Shown: piece by piece, positions 49,382-57,344 of the stretch
Position numbering within the stretch: the first letter of the stretch is position 1
Layout: every line of letters begins with the position of its first letter
NCBI GenBank assembly: GCA_021295695.1
Contig: JAGWBW010000040.1
Span: forward strand, 23,728 to 82,288
Source of the DNA: Candidatus Latescibacterota bacterium
GTDB lineage: Bacteria; Latescibacterota; UBA2968
Length of the DNA stretch: 58,561 bases
Reading direction: 5' to 3'
Translations under genes and position numbers: made by a program
Notes under the pieces: model-generated
Told to the model about the DNA's origin: nothing
Database searches by the model: none
The model's input: the letters and a program-made list of their open reading frames with translations, nothing else

Positions 49382-50200
49382 TCAAATGAACTGGCCTGAG
49401 AGGCGGCCAGTTGTACCCCGCTCATTCGCCAAATACGCAACGCCTACTTTTGCCATTCCCGCATTGTTGTGTCCCACGTTGGGTACTGTATCTAACTGCC
49501 AGTTGAATGGCACATTGAGTGCTTCGGCTTCGCGTTTTGCCGTTTCAAAAAATGTGTGACCGCGCTCAAAGCGGTGTGCGCCCTGCATCATCGCCTGCGG
49601 CGTGCGCCTCAATTTGGGGTGGTTTACATCCACATCATCAGTGCCCAGGAGTACCACAACCCGCTGGTTCAGCGACCGTTTCAGATCCGCGACAGCCAGA
49701 CCCGATCCGGTCAATCCATAGGGATAGGTCTGTTTGAATGTGGGCATGGTGTACCATCCAGCGTTAGCGGCTACAAAGATATGTGCATGCGATTGAGGCA
49801 TGAAGTACAAAAATCGATGTACAAACTGGCTACCCGCCGAATGTCCATAAAATCCGTAGGACGATGCTCGGAGGCCCACGCGTTTTTTGACGTGATCAAA
49901 AATGCCTTCAATTACTTGAAAGGACCAATCGACCAGGGCATTTCGCGTGCCATCTTTGGCAAATACATTGCCGAGGTTAAATGTCTCTTCATCTGGATAA
50001 TGCGCCTCTGAAAATTCCGGGGCCAATAACAAAAATCCGTGCATATCGGCATGGCTGGCCCAGGTATCGCGATAGGTACTGGCATTGCGCGAGGCCCCGT
50101 GCAGGGCAAATACCACTGGCAGGTCGGCAAGACTTTCTTGCGGGCAATGATACCATACCTTGACGCGGTCAAAATTAAATGCTCCAGAACCTGGTTCCAT
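49382..50200 (-). CDS. Alpha/beta hydrolase (polyhydroxybutyrate-depolymerase-like esterase)
   Basis: A 272-residue alpha/beta hydrolase. It shows the oxyanion-hole segment VVFALHGASRNASTYRD and the nucleophile elbow GFYGHSAGSQFVHRF (Ser near residue 122). An Asp is in VVVLLGTDDVDVNH and the catalytic His in TVPNVGHNN. No signal peptide is seen. I chose the ATG at 50200, which follows GAGAGGAAAAT; in-frame codons upstream overlap the cytochrome gene. It is 10 nt after the cytochrome c gene. The substrate is unknown. Confidence 0.85.
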   Translation of the reverse strand: MEPGSGAFNFDRVKVWYHCPQESLADLPVVFALHGASRNASTYRDTWASHADMHGFLLLAPEFSEAHYPDEETFNLGNVFAKDGTRNALVDWSFQVIEGIFDHVKKRVGLRASSYGFYGHSAGSQFVHRFLYFMPQSHAHIFVAANAGWYTMPTFKQTYPYGLTGSGLAVADLKRSLNQRVVVLLGTDDVDVNHPKLRRTPQAMMQGAHRFERGHTFFETAKREAEALNVPFNWQLDTVPNVGHNNAGMAKVGVAYLANERGTTGRLSGQFI

Positions 50201-50210
50201 ATTTTCCTCT

Positions 50211-51185
50211 CTACTGTTCTGCAAACCGTTCAACGGCATTTCGGATTGGCGCAACAGTTCTCAGATAGTCGTAGATGGCGCTGAGGTCTTCGTCTGTCAT
50301 GCCCGCGTACATCGTCCAGGGCATCACGCTGTTCATGCCATCCTGCAATAGAATGTGTTTTGCTTTTTCCCCGGCAAATTGCCTGAAACGCCCGATGAAA
50401 TACTGTTTTTGCCAGTGCCCAATTCCCGTTTCTATGTCGGGTGTAATATTGGCCGATTGCACGGTTTTGCCGCTGGGCAATCGAAAGTGAAATCCTCCGG
50501 CGAATTGCATGTCTTCAACAGGCTGCCTCTGTGCTTGATCATGAGGCGTATGACAAGTGGCACATCCGGCAATGGTCGCCAAATACTTGCCATAAGCAAC
50601 GGGGTCTGAACGATCAACCGATTTGGGGAGTTTGTAGGGTTCGGGCATTGTGCGTACAATCAGGTTCAGGGGAAAATTCAATTTGGACCGCGGTGGGATA
50701 TGGTCAATGGGAGCCAGAGTACGCACATAAGCGACAATGGATTCAATATCTGCCGGCATGAGATTTCGATATGCGCGATAGGGCATCAGTGGAAAAAGCG
50801 GATCGCCGTTTTTATTTACGCCGCTGGTAAAAGCTCGAATGATTTCGCCATCTGTCCAATCTCCCAAAGCTGCCGGTGTAATATTGGGCGCGATCAAGGT
50901 GCCCGGAAACCCCGCTGTTTCGGGAAATACTTCGCCGCCTTTGCCCTCGGTGCCCGGTATCGGTGGCGCAGAAAAATGCGCCCAGTCCCGCGTTGAATGG
51001 CATTCCAGACATACCGTGACGTGATTGGCTAAATAACGTCCCCGCGCGATCTGTTCGGGGGTGCCTGTTACGCGAATATTATAAGGCGGGTCTGATTTTG
51101 GATAATTGGTCTTCAGATGGTAGGCAACACCCAGCGCACCCACAACTATAATTGTTACAATTACGACCACCCACTTCATTTGCAT
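50211..51185 (-). CDS. Membrane-anchored di-heme cytochrome c
   Basis: A 324-residue protein with an N-terminal anchor (WVVVIVTIIVVGALGVAY) and two c-type haem motifs, CLECH (residues 59-63) and CATCH (near 207). Methionine ligand candidates are in PLMPYRAYRNLMPADI and NSVMPWTMYAGMTDED. The architecture, two class I cytochrome c domains in series, matches subunits that accept electrons from alcohol or aldehyde dehydrogenases. I chose the ATG at 51185 with GGAG four bases upstream; the ATG two codons later is an alternative. It is followed by the esterase. Confidence 0.88.
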   Translation of the reverse strand: MQMKWVVVIVTIIVVGALGVAYHLKTNYPKSDPPYNIRVTGTPEQIARGRYLANHVTVCLECHSTRDWAHFSAPPIPGTEGKGGEVFPETAGFPGTLIAPNITPAALGDWTDGEIIRAFTSGVNKNGDPLFPLMPYRAYRNLMPADIESIVAYVRTLAPIDHIPPRSKLNFPLNLIVRTMPEPYKLPKSVDRSDPVAYGKYLATIAGCATCHTPHDQAQRQPVEDMQFAGGFHFRLPSGKTVQSANITPDIETGIGHWQKQYFIGRFRQFAGEKAKHILLQDGMNSVMPWTMYAGMTDEDLSAIYDYLRTVAPIRNAVERFAEQ

Positions 51186-51269
51186 ATTTCTCCGAGTATG
51201 ACATTCATACAAAAGCGATGGCAAACGATAGATTTATCTGCATAAATTGTCAAGAGTCGTATTTGTCTA

Positions 51270-51297
51270 TTGACTTAATATAAAAAATTAGTATTAT
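51270..51297 (+). promoter_or_regulatory. Sigma-70 promoter of the 41-residue membrane protein
   Basis: TTGACT (51270-51275), 16 bp, TATTAT (51292-51297) in an AT-rich stretch. It lies about 45 bp upstream of the small gene. Confidence 0.65.
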
Positions 51298-51341
51298 TTA
51301 TATAAGACATATCCGTCCGCACTACTCAAAGGGGGAGAACC

Positions 51342-51467
51342 ATGCAGACTTTCAACGAACTGCGCGACCGGGAAGAGGATAGAATCAGCTTGCAATTCAA
51401 AGTCGCCATGGGCATTATAGGCGTAATTTTTGCGATTACTCTGGTTTATAGTGTTCTCAGTTTCTGA
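51342..51467 (+). CDS. 41-residue single-span membrane protein
   Basis: ATG after GGGGGAGAACC opens a frame of 41 codons. The first 20 residues are charged (MQTFNELRDREEDRISLQFK) and the rest form one hydrophobic helix ending VYSVLSF. It has its own promoter and a strong terminator 11 bp after the stop, which supports a real small gene. No family is recognised. Such proteins often bind larger membrane complexes. Confidence 0.7.
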   Translation: MQTFNELRDREEDRISLQFKVAMGIIGVIFAITLVYSVLSF

Positions 51468-51480
51468 CACACAATATCAT

Positions 51481-51517
51481 AAAAAGCCCCAATGCTTTTT
51501 CGCGTTGGGGCTTTTTT
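51481..51517 (+). terminator. Bidirectional intrinsic terminator
   Basis: AAAAAGCCCCAA pairs with TTGGGGCTTTTTT over 12 bp. It follows the small membrane protein gene and also abuts the stop of the convergent mannonate dehydratase-like gene. Confidence 0.9.
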
Positions 51518-52544
51518 ATTTGTTTTTTTCCACGGCGTTTCGCATCGCCACCATTTGACCAATGGCATACGCCCAGCCAATGCGCGTATCTGGTGTGTCG
51601 CCCAGAATGCCCGGCGTGTGGTCGGGGTCAATCATGCCGTTATAACCCACCTCTTGAAATGCCTGAACACAGGCAAACATATCGCATTCGCCGTCATCGT
51701 GAAAGGTCTCGATATACTTAAATCGGGGTATTTCCACTTTCACATTTCGGAAATGCACGGTTCCAATGCGATTCCGCGACCCAAAATAGCGAATCATCTC
51801 GACGGCGTCCGCGCCTTTTTCTGTCATTACGCCCGTGTCATAAAAAATGCAATTTGATGGGCTGTCTATTACTTCGATCAACCGTTGCATGCCCGCGATA
51901 TCGCCCAGGGGTTGGGCAACGCCGCGATATTCTGGAATCGGTGGATCATTGGGATGTGCGGCCAATTGTACACCCGCTTTTTCTGCTGTTGGGACCGCGT
52001 TTTCCAAAAAATAGGTCAGGTTGTCCCACATTTCATCCATCCCAATTCGCCCGATTGAATTGAGCGGTGGGAGATTGGCTATCCGCTCGTTGTCAAAATC
52101 CCGCAGATCTGCGCCGCCGCGCCCCGCACCTCGCTGCGCCGCATATCCTTCTGATGCTCTGAGGGCTGTGAAACTGTAGTTCAATGCCCGAAGTCCCAGC
52201 CGTCCTGCGATTTCGATATTGGCTTTTATAATTTTCAGATCGTCTTCTCTACCCGGTTGACCCATTAATACGCGCCCTGAAATACCCAATCCCGCGATGA
52301 GAGGCGTCAGGTCATACGATTCAATTCTCGCTTTGATGCGTTGCAATTCCCGCTCATCCCATATCCCTCCTTGCGCGCCTTTGGGTCCCGTCTGTGTCGG
52401 CGGTACCAGTTTGCGTTCGCCTGTTCCCGGTTCTGTGCGCCATCGCATTGGCATCGATACTGCATCGACCCCAATTTGCCGATAAAAGCGCAATGTCTGT
52501 TCTGAAATATCGCCAATACCCTTGCCTATTTTGATTTGTGGCAT
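51516..52544 (-). CDS. Mannonate dehydratase-like protein (UxuA family, TIM barrel)
   Basis: A 342-residue TIM-barrel protein. AAHPNDPPIPEYRGVAQPLG is a UxuA-type block with the metal His and Asp region. Other blocks are GRIGMDEMWDNLTYFLENAVP, IGTVHFRNVKVE with the second His, ETFHDDGECDMF, and the late MIDPDHTPGILGD. D-mannonate dehydratases of this family convert mannonate to 2-keto-3-deoxygluconate in uronate catabolism; related environmental proteins differ in specificity. AGGAG lies ten bases before the ATG. It is single and convergent with the small membrane gene. Confidence 0.82.
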   Translation of the reverse strand: MPQIKIGKGIGDISEQTLRFYRQIGVDAVSMPMRWRTEPGTGERKLVPPTQTGPKGAQGGIWDERELQRIKARIESYDLTPLIAGLGISGRVLMGQPGREDDLKIIKANIEIAGRLGLRALNYSFTALRASEGYAAQRGAGRGGADLRDFDNERIANLPPLNSIGRIGMDEMWDNLTYFLENAVPTAEKAGVQLAAHPNDPPIPEYRGVAQPLGDIAGMQRLIEVIDSPSNCIFYDTGVMTEKGADAVEMIRYFGSRNRIGTVHFRNVKVEIPRFKYIETFHDDGECDMFACVQAFQEVGYNGMIDPDHTPGILGDTPDTRIGWAYAIGQMVAMRNAVEKNK

Positions 52545-52579
52545 TGCGGTTGTTCTCCTAAAAAATGTCGCAGGAGACC

Positions 52580-52595
52580 CCGTGCTTTAGCATGG
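52580..52595 (+). repeat. Hairpin with TTTA loop near the IS left end
   Basis: CCGTGC-TTTA-GCATGG forms a six-pair stem. It shares the CTTTAG loop with the right-end hairpin of the same element. Confidence 0.5.
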
Positions 52596-52629
52596 AGAGG
52601 AATGCGACGTGATTGAATGTTGTGTTGCA

Positions 52630-52649
52630 TATGGATGTTGACATCCATA
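52630..52649 (+). repeat. Left-end hairpin of the IS200/IS605 element
   Basis: TATGGATG-TTGA-CATCCATA is a perfect 8-bp stem 22 bp upstream of tnpA, where the left-end recognition hairpin of this family is expected. Confidence 0.6.
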
Positions 52650-52671
52650 CCATTTGCAAGTATATTAGAGT

Positions 52672-53070
52672 ATGCATGAGTTAATAAAAACAAGAGGTTG
52701 TGTCTATCAATCCGCATACCATATTGTATGGCGGTCTATCGACCGCAGAAACGTTCTTGTTGGCAGAGTCAGACAGCACCTCCTCGCACTTTTTTCACAA
52801 ATCGCTGGCGATAAGGGCTTTGACCTGCTGGCCTGCGAAGTGATGCCCGACCACGTTCACCTGTTTGTCTCTCTGCCACCAACGATCTCTGTGGCCAATG
52901 CAGTTAAGATTTTCAAGGGCATCTCTGCGCGTAAGCTGCGGATGGCGTTTCCTGAACTCAAAGCGCAGGTAAGATCCGACCACCTGTGGGCACCATCCTA
53001 CTATTTTGGCACGGCTGGACACGTCTCGGCAGAGACGATTCAGCACTACATTGAGGAGGGTCAGTCTTAA
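52672..53070 (+). CDS. tnpA: IS200/IS605 transposase TnpA (HUH, Y1)
   Basis: A 132-residue single-strand transposase. The HUH motif is PDHVHLFV (His 61 and 63), and the catalytic tyrosine is in ETIQHYIEEG (Tyr 126). The conserved start RGCVYQSAYHIVW and FPELKAQVRSDHLWAPSYYF complete the fold. It moves the element by peel-and-paste of single-stranded DNA. It abuts tnpB directly. Confidence 0.95.
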   Translation: MHELIKTRGCVYQSAYHIVWRSIDRRNVLVGRVRQHLLALFSQIAGDKGFDLLACEVMPDHVHLFVSLPPTISVANAVKIFKGISARKLRMAFPELKAQVRSDHLWAPSYYFGTAGHVSAETIQHYIEEGQS

Positions 53071-54309
53071 ATGCCCTACTTGACTCATAAGGCCCGTCTC
53101 CGTGGGACACCCGAATGCTTCGCCATTCTCCGTGACGTGATGCTTTCTGCTACCAAAGTCTATAACGGCTTGATCTTTCATCTGCGTGAAGAATACGAGC
53201 AGCATGGAAAAGTCTGTTATTCGGCCAGCCATCTCAACCGTATCGCTCGCGGGCTGCCACGCCACAAGGAATTGTATTCCGATGTGGTAGATACCACGCG
53301 CCAAGAGGTGGGATGGGCCTTTGGGTCGTTCTTTCAAAAGCACAAGCGCGACAAGAAGGCACGGCCTCCAGGGTTCAGGAAGAAGACGCGTTTGTCTCCA
53401 CTGCGCTATTCCCATCCCAACAATGGCTCCATCAAGGTGATCCACAAGCGCGGAATGACATATCTTCGCATTTCTCTTGGCACCACCCGACAGGACGGTG
53501 TGCGTCGCCTCGTCTTTCGTCTCCACACCCGCCCCAATGTTGACCTTTCCCAGTTGAAGAACGTCCAGATCATCTACGATACGCACACACGGGATTTCCA
53601 AGCCCGTCTGGTGGTCAAAGTGGATGTTCCTGATAAATCCGGAGAGGCCACCGTTGGTGTAGATATAGGCGAAGACTGGCTCATCGCCGCAGATTTCTGT
53701 GATGGCTCTCGGTATCTGATCTGTGGACGCCTGCTCAAGGCCACACGCCGATATTGGCAGAAGGTCAGAGCAAAGGTCAAACCGCCCTGCCAGGACCATC
53801 CCAAGATGTCGAGACGCTATGGCCAGATCGCCCGAAAAGAAGCCCGACAAATCACGCATGCCCTCCATATCGCTAGCAGACGGTTTGTGGATGTGTGTGC
53901 CGAAAAGGGTGTAGGACTTATCATCCTGGGCGACTTGACTGGCATCCGACAGCACATCGCCTATGGCACAAGGATGAATCAACGCCTGCACGCCTGGCCA
54001 TATGATAGGCTCAGCGCGATGATTGAATACAAGGCCGCGCTGTGTGGCATAAAGGTCAAAGTCGTCTCGGAGAAGTATACCTCGCAGACTTGCCCGCACT
54101 GTGGTATAAGAAAGAAATCCAATCGCAAGCATCGTGGTTGGTACTCCTGCTGCTGCGGCTTTGAAGGCCAGGCAGACCTAATGGGTGCGTTCAATATCCA
54201 TCGGCAGGTATCTGGGGTTCCCAGTAGTGGGCGTTCGGCGCGCCCTGTGGTCTTGGTGTTTGATCACCATACGGTCCACGAAGCCGCAAGTTCTCGGGAG
54301 GCAGCCTGA
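53071..54309 (+). CDS. tnpB: IS605-type TnpB (RNA-guided nuclease-like)
   Basis: A 412-residue TnpB. RuvC motif I is VGVDIGEDW (Asp near 199). Motif II, normally an E in xxxED L, reads IILGDLTGIR, with Gly where Glu is expected. Motif III is GQADLMGAFN. The zinc finger is CPHCGIRKK followed by the CCCGF pair. The N-terminal helical domain spans about residues 1-170. The altered motif II raises the question of whether DNA cutting is retained. It starts one base after tnpA. Confidence 0.92.
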   Translation: MPYLTHKARLRGTPECFAILRDVMLSATKVYNGLIFHLREEYEQHGKVCYSASHLNRIARGLPRHKELYSDVVDTTRQEVGWAFGSFFQKHKRDKKARPPGFRKKTRLSPLRYSHPNNGSIKVIHKRGMTYLRISLGTTRQDGVRRLVFRLHTRPNVDLSQLKNVQIIYDTHTRDFQARLVVKVDVPDKSGEATVGVDIGEDWLIAADFCDGSRYLICGRLLKATRRYWQKVRAKVKPPCQDHPKMSRRYGQIARKEARQITHALHIASRRFVDVCAEKGVGLIILGDLTGIRQHIAYGTRMNQRLHAWPYDRLSAMIEYKAALCGIKVKVVSEKYTSQTCPHCGIRKKSNRKHRGWYSCCCGFEGQADLMGAFNIHRQVSGVPSSGRSARPVVLVFDHHTVHEAASSREAA

Positions 54310-54328
54310 ATCAGGGCAACTCCCGGAA

Positions 54329-54350
54329 TCCCTCGACTTTAGTCAAGGGA
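54329..54350 (+). repeat. Right-end hairpin of the IS200/IS605 element
   Basis: TCCCTCGAC-TTTA-GTCAAGGGA is a nine-position stem with one mismatch and a TTTA loop, located 20 bp after tnpB. This is the standard position for the right-end hairpin and the guide RNA 3' end. Confidence 0.75.
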
Positions 54351-54431
54351 GCACGTCGATTTTTGGTAATGTAGTTGATCGCTGACCGCTGATCTCTGGC
54401 AACTAACTTCTTATCAATGGTTCGGACAGAA

Positions 54432-55262
54432 TTAAGCGGCAATATTGCCATAATTGATGAGATATGTGTATTGGGGTGATTTTTTTATGTGCTTAGGGTC
54501 AAGATCAAACATTGAAAAAAACTTTTCGAGGAAAAAGGTGTTGAAATAACAGGCTTTTATGCTGGTCATAGAAAAGGGCTTTGTCGGGGTATCCCAATGG
54601 GTTTTCAAGTGCTCTGCTTTGGATAGATTCAGAGTTGTCAAGGATGCATTAAAATGGAAATCAAGGCATTTTTTGTCTCTCGTCTGAGCATCTGATAGGC
54701 CAGTAAACTGTTTGGCATCGCGAAAAATAAATTCAATTTGGGAGCGTGCTTTGTAATAGGTGACCACACTTTGGGCATCTAAATGCTGATCGGTAGAAAA
54801 CAAGATCACATAATTTTTCTTGATCTTCTCATTGACCAGCACCACGACTTTGAGGTTTCTTTTAAAACATTGGTGATTGAGTATCTGGCTATACGAGGCA
54901 ATGCCGTCTTGTGTGTGGTGATAGGTAAAGCGCGATAAGTCCTGCCAATCAACTTTGCCGTCGTATGTTTTCTGATTGCCAGAGCCTTTCTCACGTTTGG
55001 GACCTGTATAAAGATAGCGACAGTTGGCATCGCGTCGCAATCTGCCAATTTGGTGGAGGTGGCGGTTGGTCACGCCATTGATGAATTTCTTTTTAGAGAA
55101 GAAGCCATCCACACACAGATAGGTTTCATCCGCGTTGAGGTAAGGTTTTATGTCTCGTAAGTGGTGTAAATACTGGTCTATACGGTTTTCATCATCTCCT
55201 TGTTGGCTGTTTTCAGCTGCCGTCTCTCCAGATGAGGGGTATCTTTGACTTGGGTGTTTAAG
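54432..55262 (-). pseudogene. IS4-like DDE transposase, N-terminally truncated
   Basis: The C-terminal part of a DDE transposase. YLNADETYLCVDGFFSKKK holds an Asp of the triad, NYVILFSTDQHLDAQSVV follows, and YYKARSQIEFIFRDAKQFTG is the YREK-type motif with the final Glu. The clear frame runs from 55112 (a GTG codon), and is open further upstream to about 55262 with weaker similarity (from DDENRIDQYLHHLRDIKPYL). No start codon or N-terminal domain is present and no terminal repeats were found, so it is a relic. Confidence 0.75.
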
Positions 55263-55333
55263 ATACCTTAATCTGTGTGAACGGCACTTTTTTGTCTATC
55301 CTTTTTTAAAAAACTGTCCGAAGTATTGATCTT

Positions 55334-56515
55334 ATGACAGACCAACTCAAAATCGAGATGAATCGCCGATTTGGTATTGCGCCTACCGATGTGCGCGTTG
55401 TGCGATCGCCCTATCGGATATGTCCGCTTGGCGCGCATATTGATCACCAACTCGGGCAAGTTACGGCTATGGCTATTGATCAGGCTGTGTACCTTGCTTT
55501 TGCGCCATCGGGCGATGCCAATACGCATCTTCAGAGTCTTACTTTTGAGGGCGAGATCTCGTTTGCACTGGACGCTGTACCCGATAAAACAGATGGGGAT
55601 TGGGGCAATTTCCCGCGCGGTGCAGTGCGCGCATTGCAGCGAGAAGGCCATAAACTCACATGCGGAATTACGGGGCTTACAGCGGGCAGAATGAACGAAG
55701 GGGGCTTGAGTTCTTCGGCCGCTATTGGCGTGGCGTATTTGCTCGCTTATGAAGAGGCCAATGATTTGTCCCTGTCGCCCGCAGATAATATTCGGCTTGA
55801 TCAGGCGATTGAAAATGGCTATCTCGGTCTCAAAAATGGCATTCTGGATCAATCGGCGATCCTGTTGTCGGAGAAGGGCTTTCTCACGGTAATTGATTGC
55901 GCGTCGGCTACGCACGAATTGATCCCCCGGTCCAATATTATGCCAGACTTTGATATTCTGATTGCCCAATCGGGCTTGCGCGAGGCTCTGGTTTCTACGG
56001 GGTATAACACGCGGGTAGATGAATGCGCCCGTGCAGCGCGAATATTGCTCAGTGCCGTGGGGCGTTCTGATCGAGAGCCATTGCTCGGCAATATTACCTT
56101 TGAAGAATACGAAATGCATAAAAACCTGTTAAGCGATGCTCTGGCCAAACGCGCCAGACATTTTTTTACGGAATCTGAGCGCGTGCGTCTGGGTATTGAT
56201 GTCTGGGGTGCTGGCGATCTCAAGACGTTTGGCAGGTTGATCGCCGAGTCGGGACGCAGTTCTATTGAGAATTACGAATGCGGCAGTAAGCCCCTTATAG
56301 ATCTCTATCGTATTCTCATTGAAACCGATGGAATTTACGGTGCTCGTTTTAGCGGTGCCGGGTTCCGAGGCTGTTGTGTTGCGCTGGTGAATCCCCAAAA
56401 ATCCAGTGCGGCGATTGAACAGGTTCAATCGGCTTATGGAGACAAACATCCCGATTTGTCAAAAAATGCCCCGGTCTTTATTTGTCAACCCGACGCTGGA
56501 GTTAGGATTCTGTGA
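55334..56515 (+). CDS. Galacturonokinase-like GHMP sugar kinase
   Basis: A 393-residue GHMP kinase. Motif 1 is VVRSPYRICPLGAHIDHQ (about 22-39), motif 2 is GGLSSSAAIGVAYLLA (about 122-137), and motif 3 is GARFSGAGFRGCCVAL (about 336-351). ENGYLGLKNGILDQSAILLS and the late RSSIENYECGSKPLIDLY closely follow the plant galacturonokinase pattern, more so than galactokinase, whose signature GRVNLIGEHTDY is absent. The predicted reaction is ATP-dependent formation of galacturonate 1-phosphate. Its TGA overlaps the GTG start of the following nucleotidyltransferase. RBS is weak. Confidence 0.85.
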   Translation: MTDQLKIEMNRRFGIAPTDVRVVRSPYRICPLGAHIDHQLGQVTAMAIDQAVYLAFAPSGDANTHLQSLTFEGEISFALDAVPDKTDGDWGNFPRGAVRALQREGHKLTCGITGLTAGRMNEGGLSSSAAIGVAYLLAYEEANDLSLSPADNIRLDQAIENGYLGLKNGILDQSAILLSEKGFLTVIDCASATHELIPRSNIMPDFDILIAQSGLREALVSTGYNTRVDECARAARILLSAVGRSDREPLLGNITFEEYEMHKNLLSDALAKRARHFFTESERVRLGIDVWGAGDLKTFGRLIAESGRSSIENYECGSKPLIDLYRILIETDGIYGARFSGAGFRGCCVALVNPQKSSAAIEQVQSAYGDKHPDLSKNAPVFICQPDAGVRIL

Positions 56516-57264
56516 AAGCTATTATTCTCGCGGCGGGATACGCCACGCGGCTATATCCTCTTACTAAAAATTTTCCCAAGCCTCTGATTGAAGTAGGTGG
56601 CAAGACGATTCTCGATCATCTGATTGAACAGATTAAAACTATTGCAGATATCGATGGTGCTTATGTGGTGACCAATCACCGGTTTTACGGGCACTTTGCC
56701 GATTGGGCGCGTGCAAATAGAGCGATACAGACAGGGTTGGAGATTGAGATACTCGACGACGGTACGACTTCCAATGACGACCGATTGGGGGCTGTGGGCG
56801 ATATCCAGTTTACCATTGAAGCGCGCGATATTGCCGATGATGTTCTCGTTCTCGCTGCGGATAATATTCTGCTGTTTTCTCTCCAAAAATTGGTCCATAC
56901 ATTCAAATCCAATCCCGCATCTCATATTACTGTGCGCCACAATCCCGACTACGATGATCGCAAGCGCAGGGGCAATGTCCAGTTAGACAAAGATAATCGC
57001 GTTTTGCAATTTATTGAAAAACCCGATAGACCCATATCCGAGTGGTCGGCATCGCCTATTTATATTTATCCGGCGTCGATATTGTCTCGCTTTAAAGAAT
57101 ATATCGCCAACGGAGGCAATCCCGATGCGCCCGGGCATTTTTTGGAGTGGTTGCACACCTGCGAAACCGTTTATGCATACGATATTGAAGGTGGTGTTCT
57201 CGATATAGGCAACCGCGAATCTCTCGCGGAAGCGCGGACGTTTTTTCAATCCAAAGATAGCTGA
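56512..57264 (+). CDS. Sugar-1-phosphate nucleotidylyltransferase
   Basis: A 250-residue NTP_transferase. The start is MKAIILAAGYATRLYPLTK with the loop AAGYATRLYPLT, then NFPKPLIEVGGKTILDHLI. The metal Asp is in VLVLAADNILL and the sugar-binding glutamate is in FIEKPDRP. Members couple UTP or dTTP to sugar 1-phosphates. The initiator is GTG at 56512, inside the stop of the kinase gene (GTGA), so the two proteins are made together. The likely pathway is salvage of free galacturonate to UDP-galacturonate, but the nucleotide and sugar are inference. Confidence 0.87.
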   Translation: MKAIILAAGYATRLYPLTKNFPKPLIEVGGKTILDHLIEQIKTIADIDGAYVVTNHRFYGHFADWARANRAIQTGLEIEILDDGTTSNDDRLGAVGDIQFTIEARDIADDVLVLAADNILLFSLQKLVHTFKSNPASHITVRHNPDYDDRKRRGNVQLDKDNRVLQFIEKPDRPISEWSASPIYIYPASILSRFKEYIANGGNPDAPGHFLEWLHTCETVYAYDIEGGVLDIGNRESLAEARTFFQSKDS

Positions 57265-57344
57265 TCATCCTAACACATTGACAGCGCGGATTTTTGGTTC
57301 TATCTTTGAAAAAAGATATCACACTGTCAAGAGAGGTATTTACA

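Larger units (their letters stand above)
52556..54360 (+). mobile_element. IS200/IS605-type insertion sequence
   Basis: It contains tnpA (HUH Y1 transposase) and tnpB side by side, flanked by sub-terminal hairpins at 52630-52649 and 54329-54350. A further CTTTAG-loop hairpin lies at 52580-52595. Exact ends are inferred, because this family has no terminal inverted repeats and makes no target duplication. Both genes are open, so it may still be mobile. Confidence 0.75.

Noticed and set aside
52795-54132. A 445-codon open frame on the minus strand across tnpA/tnpB
   Set aside because: It is antisense to two clearly conserved transposon genes and shows no recognisable motif; its length follows from codon composition.
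55268-56119. A 283-codon frame antisense to the galacturonokinase-like gene
   Set aside because: The plus strand carries all GHMP motifs; the antisense product has no family features or RBS.
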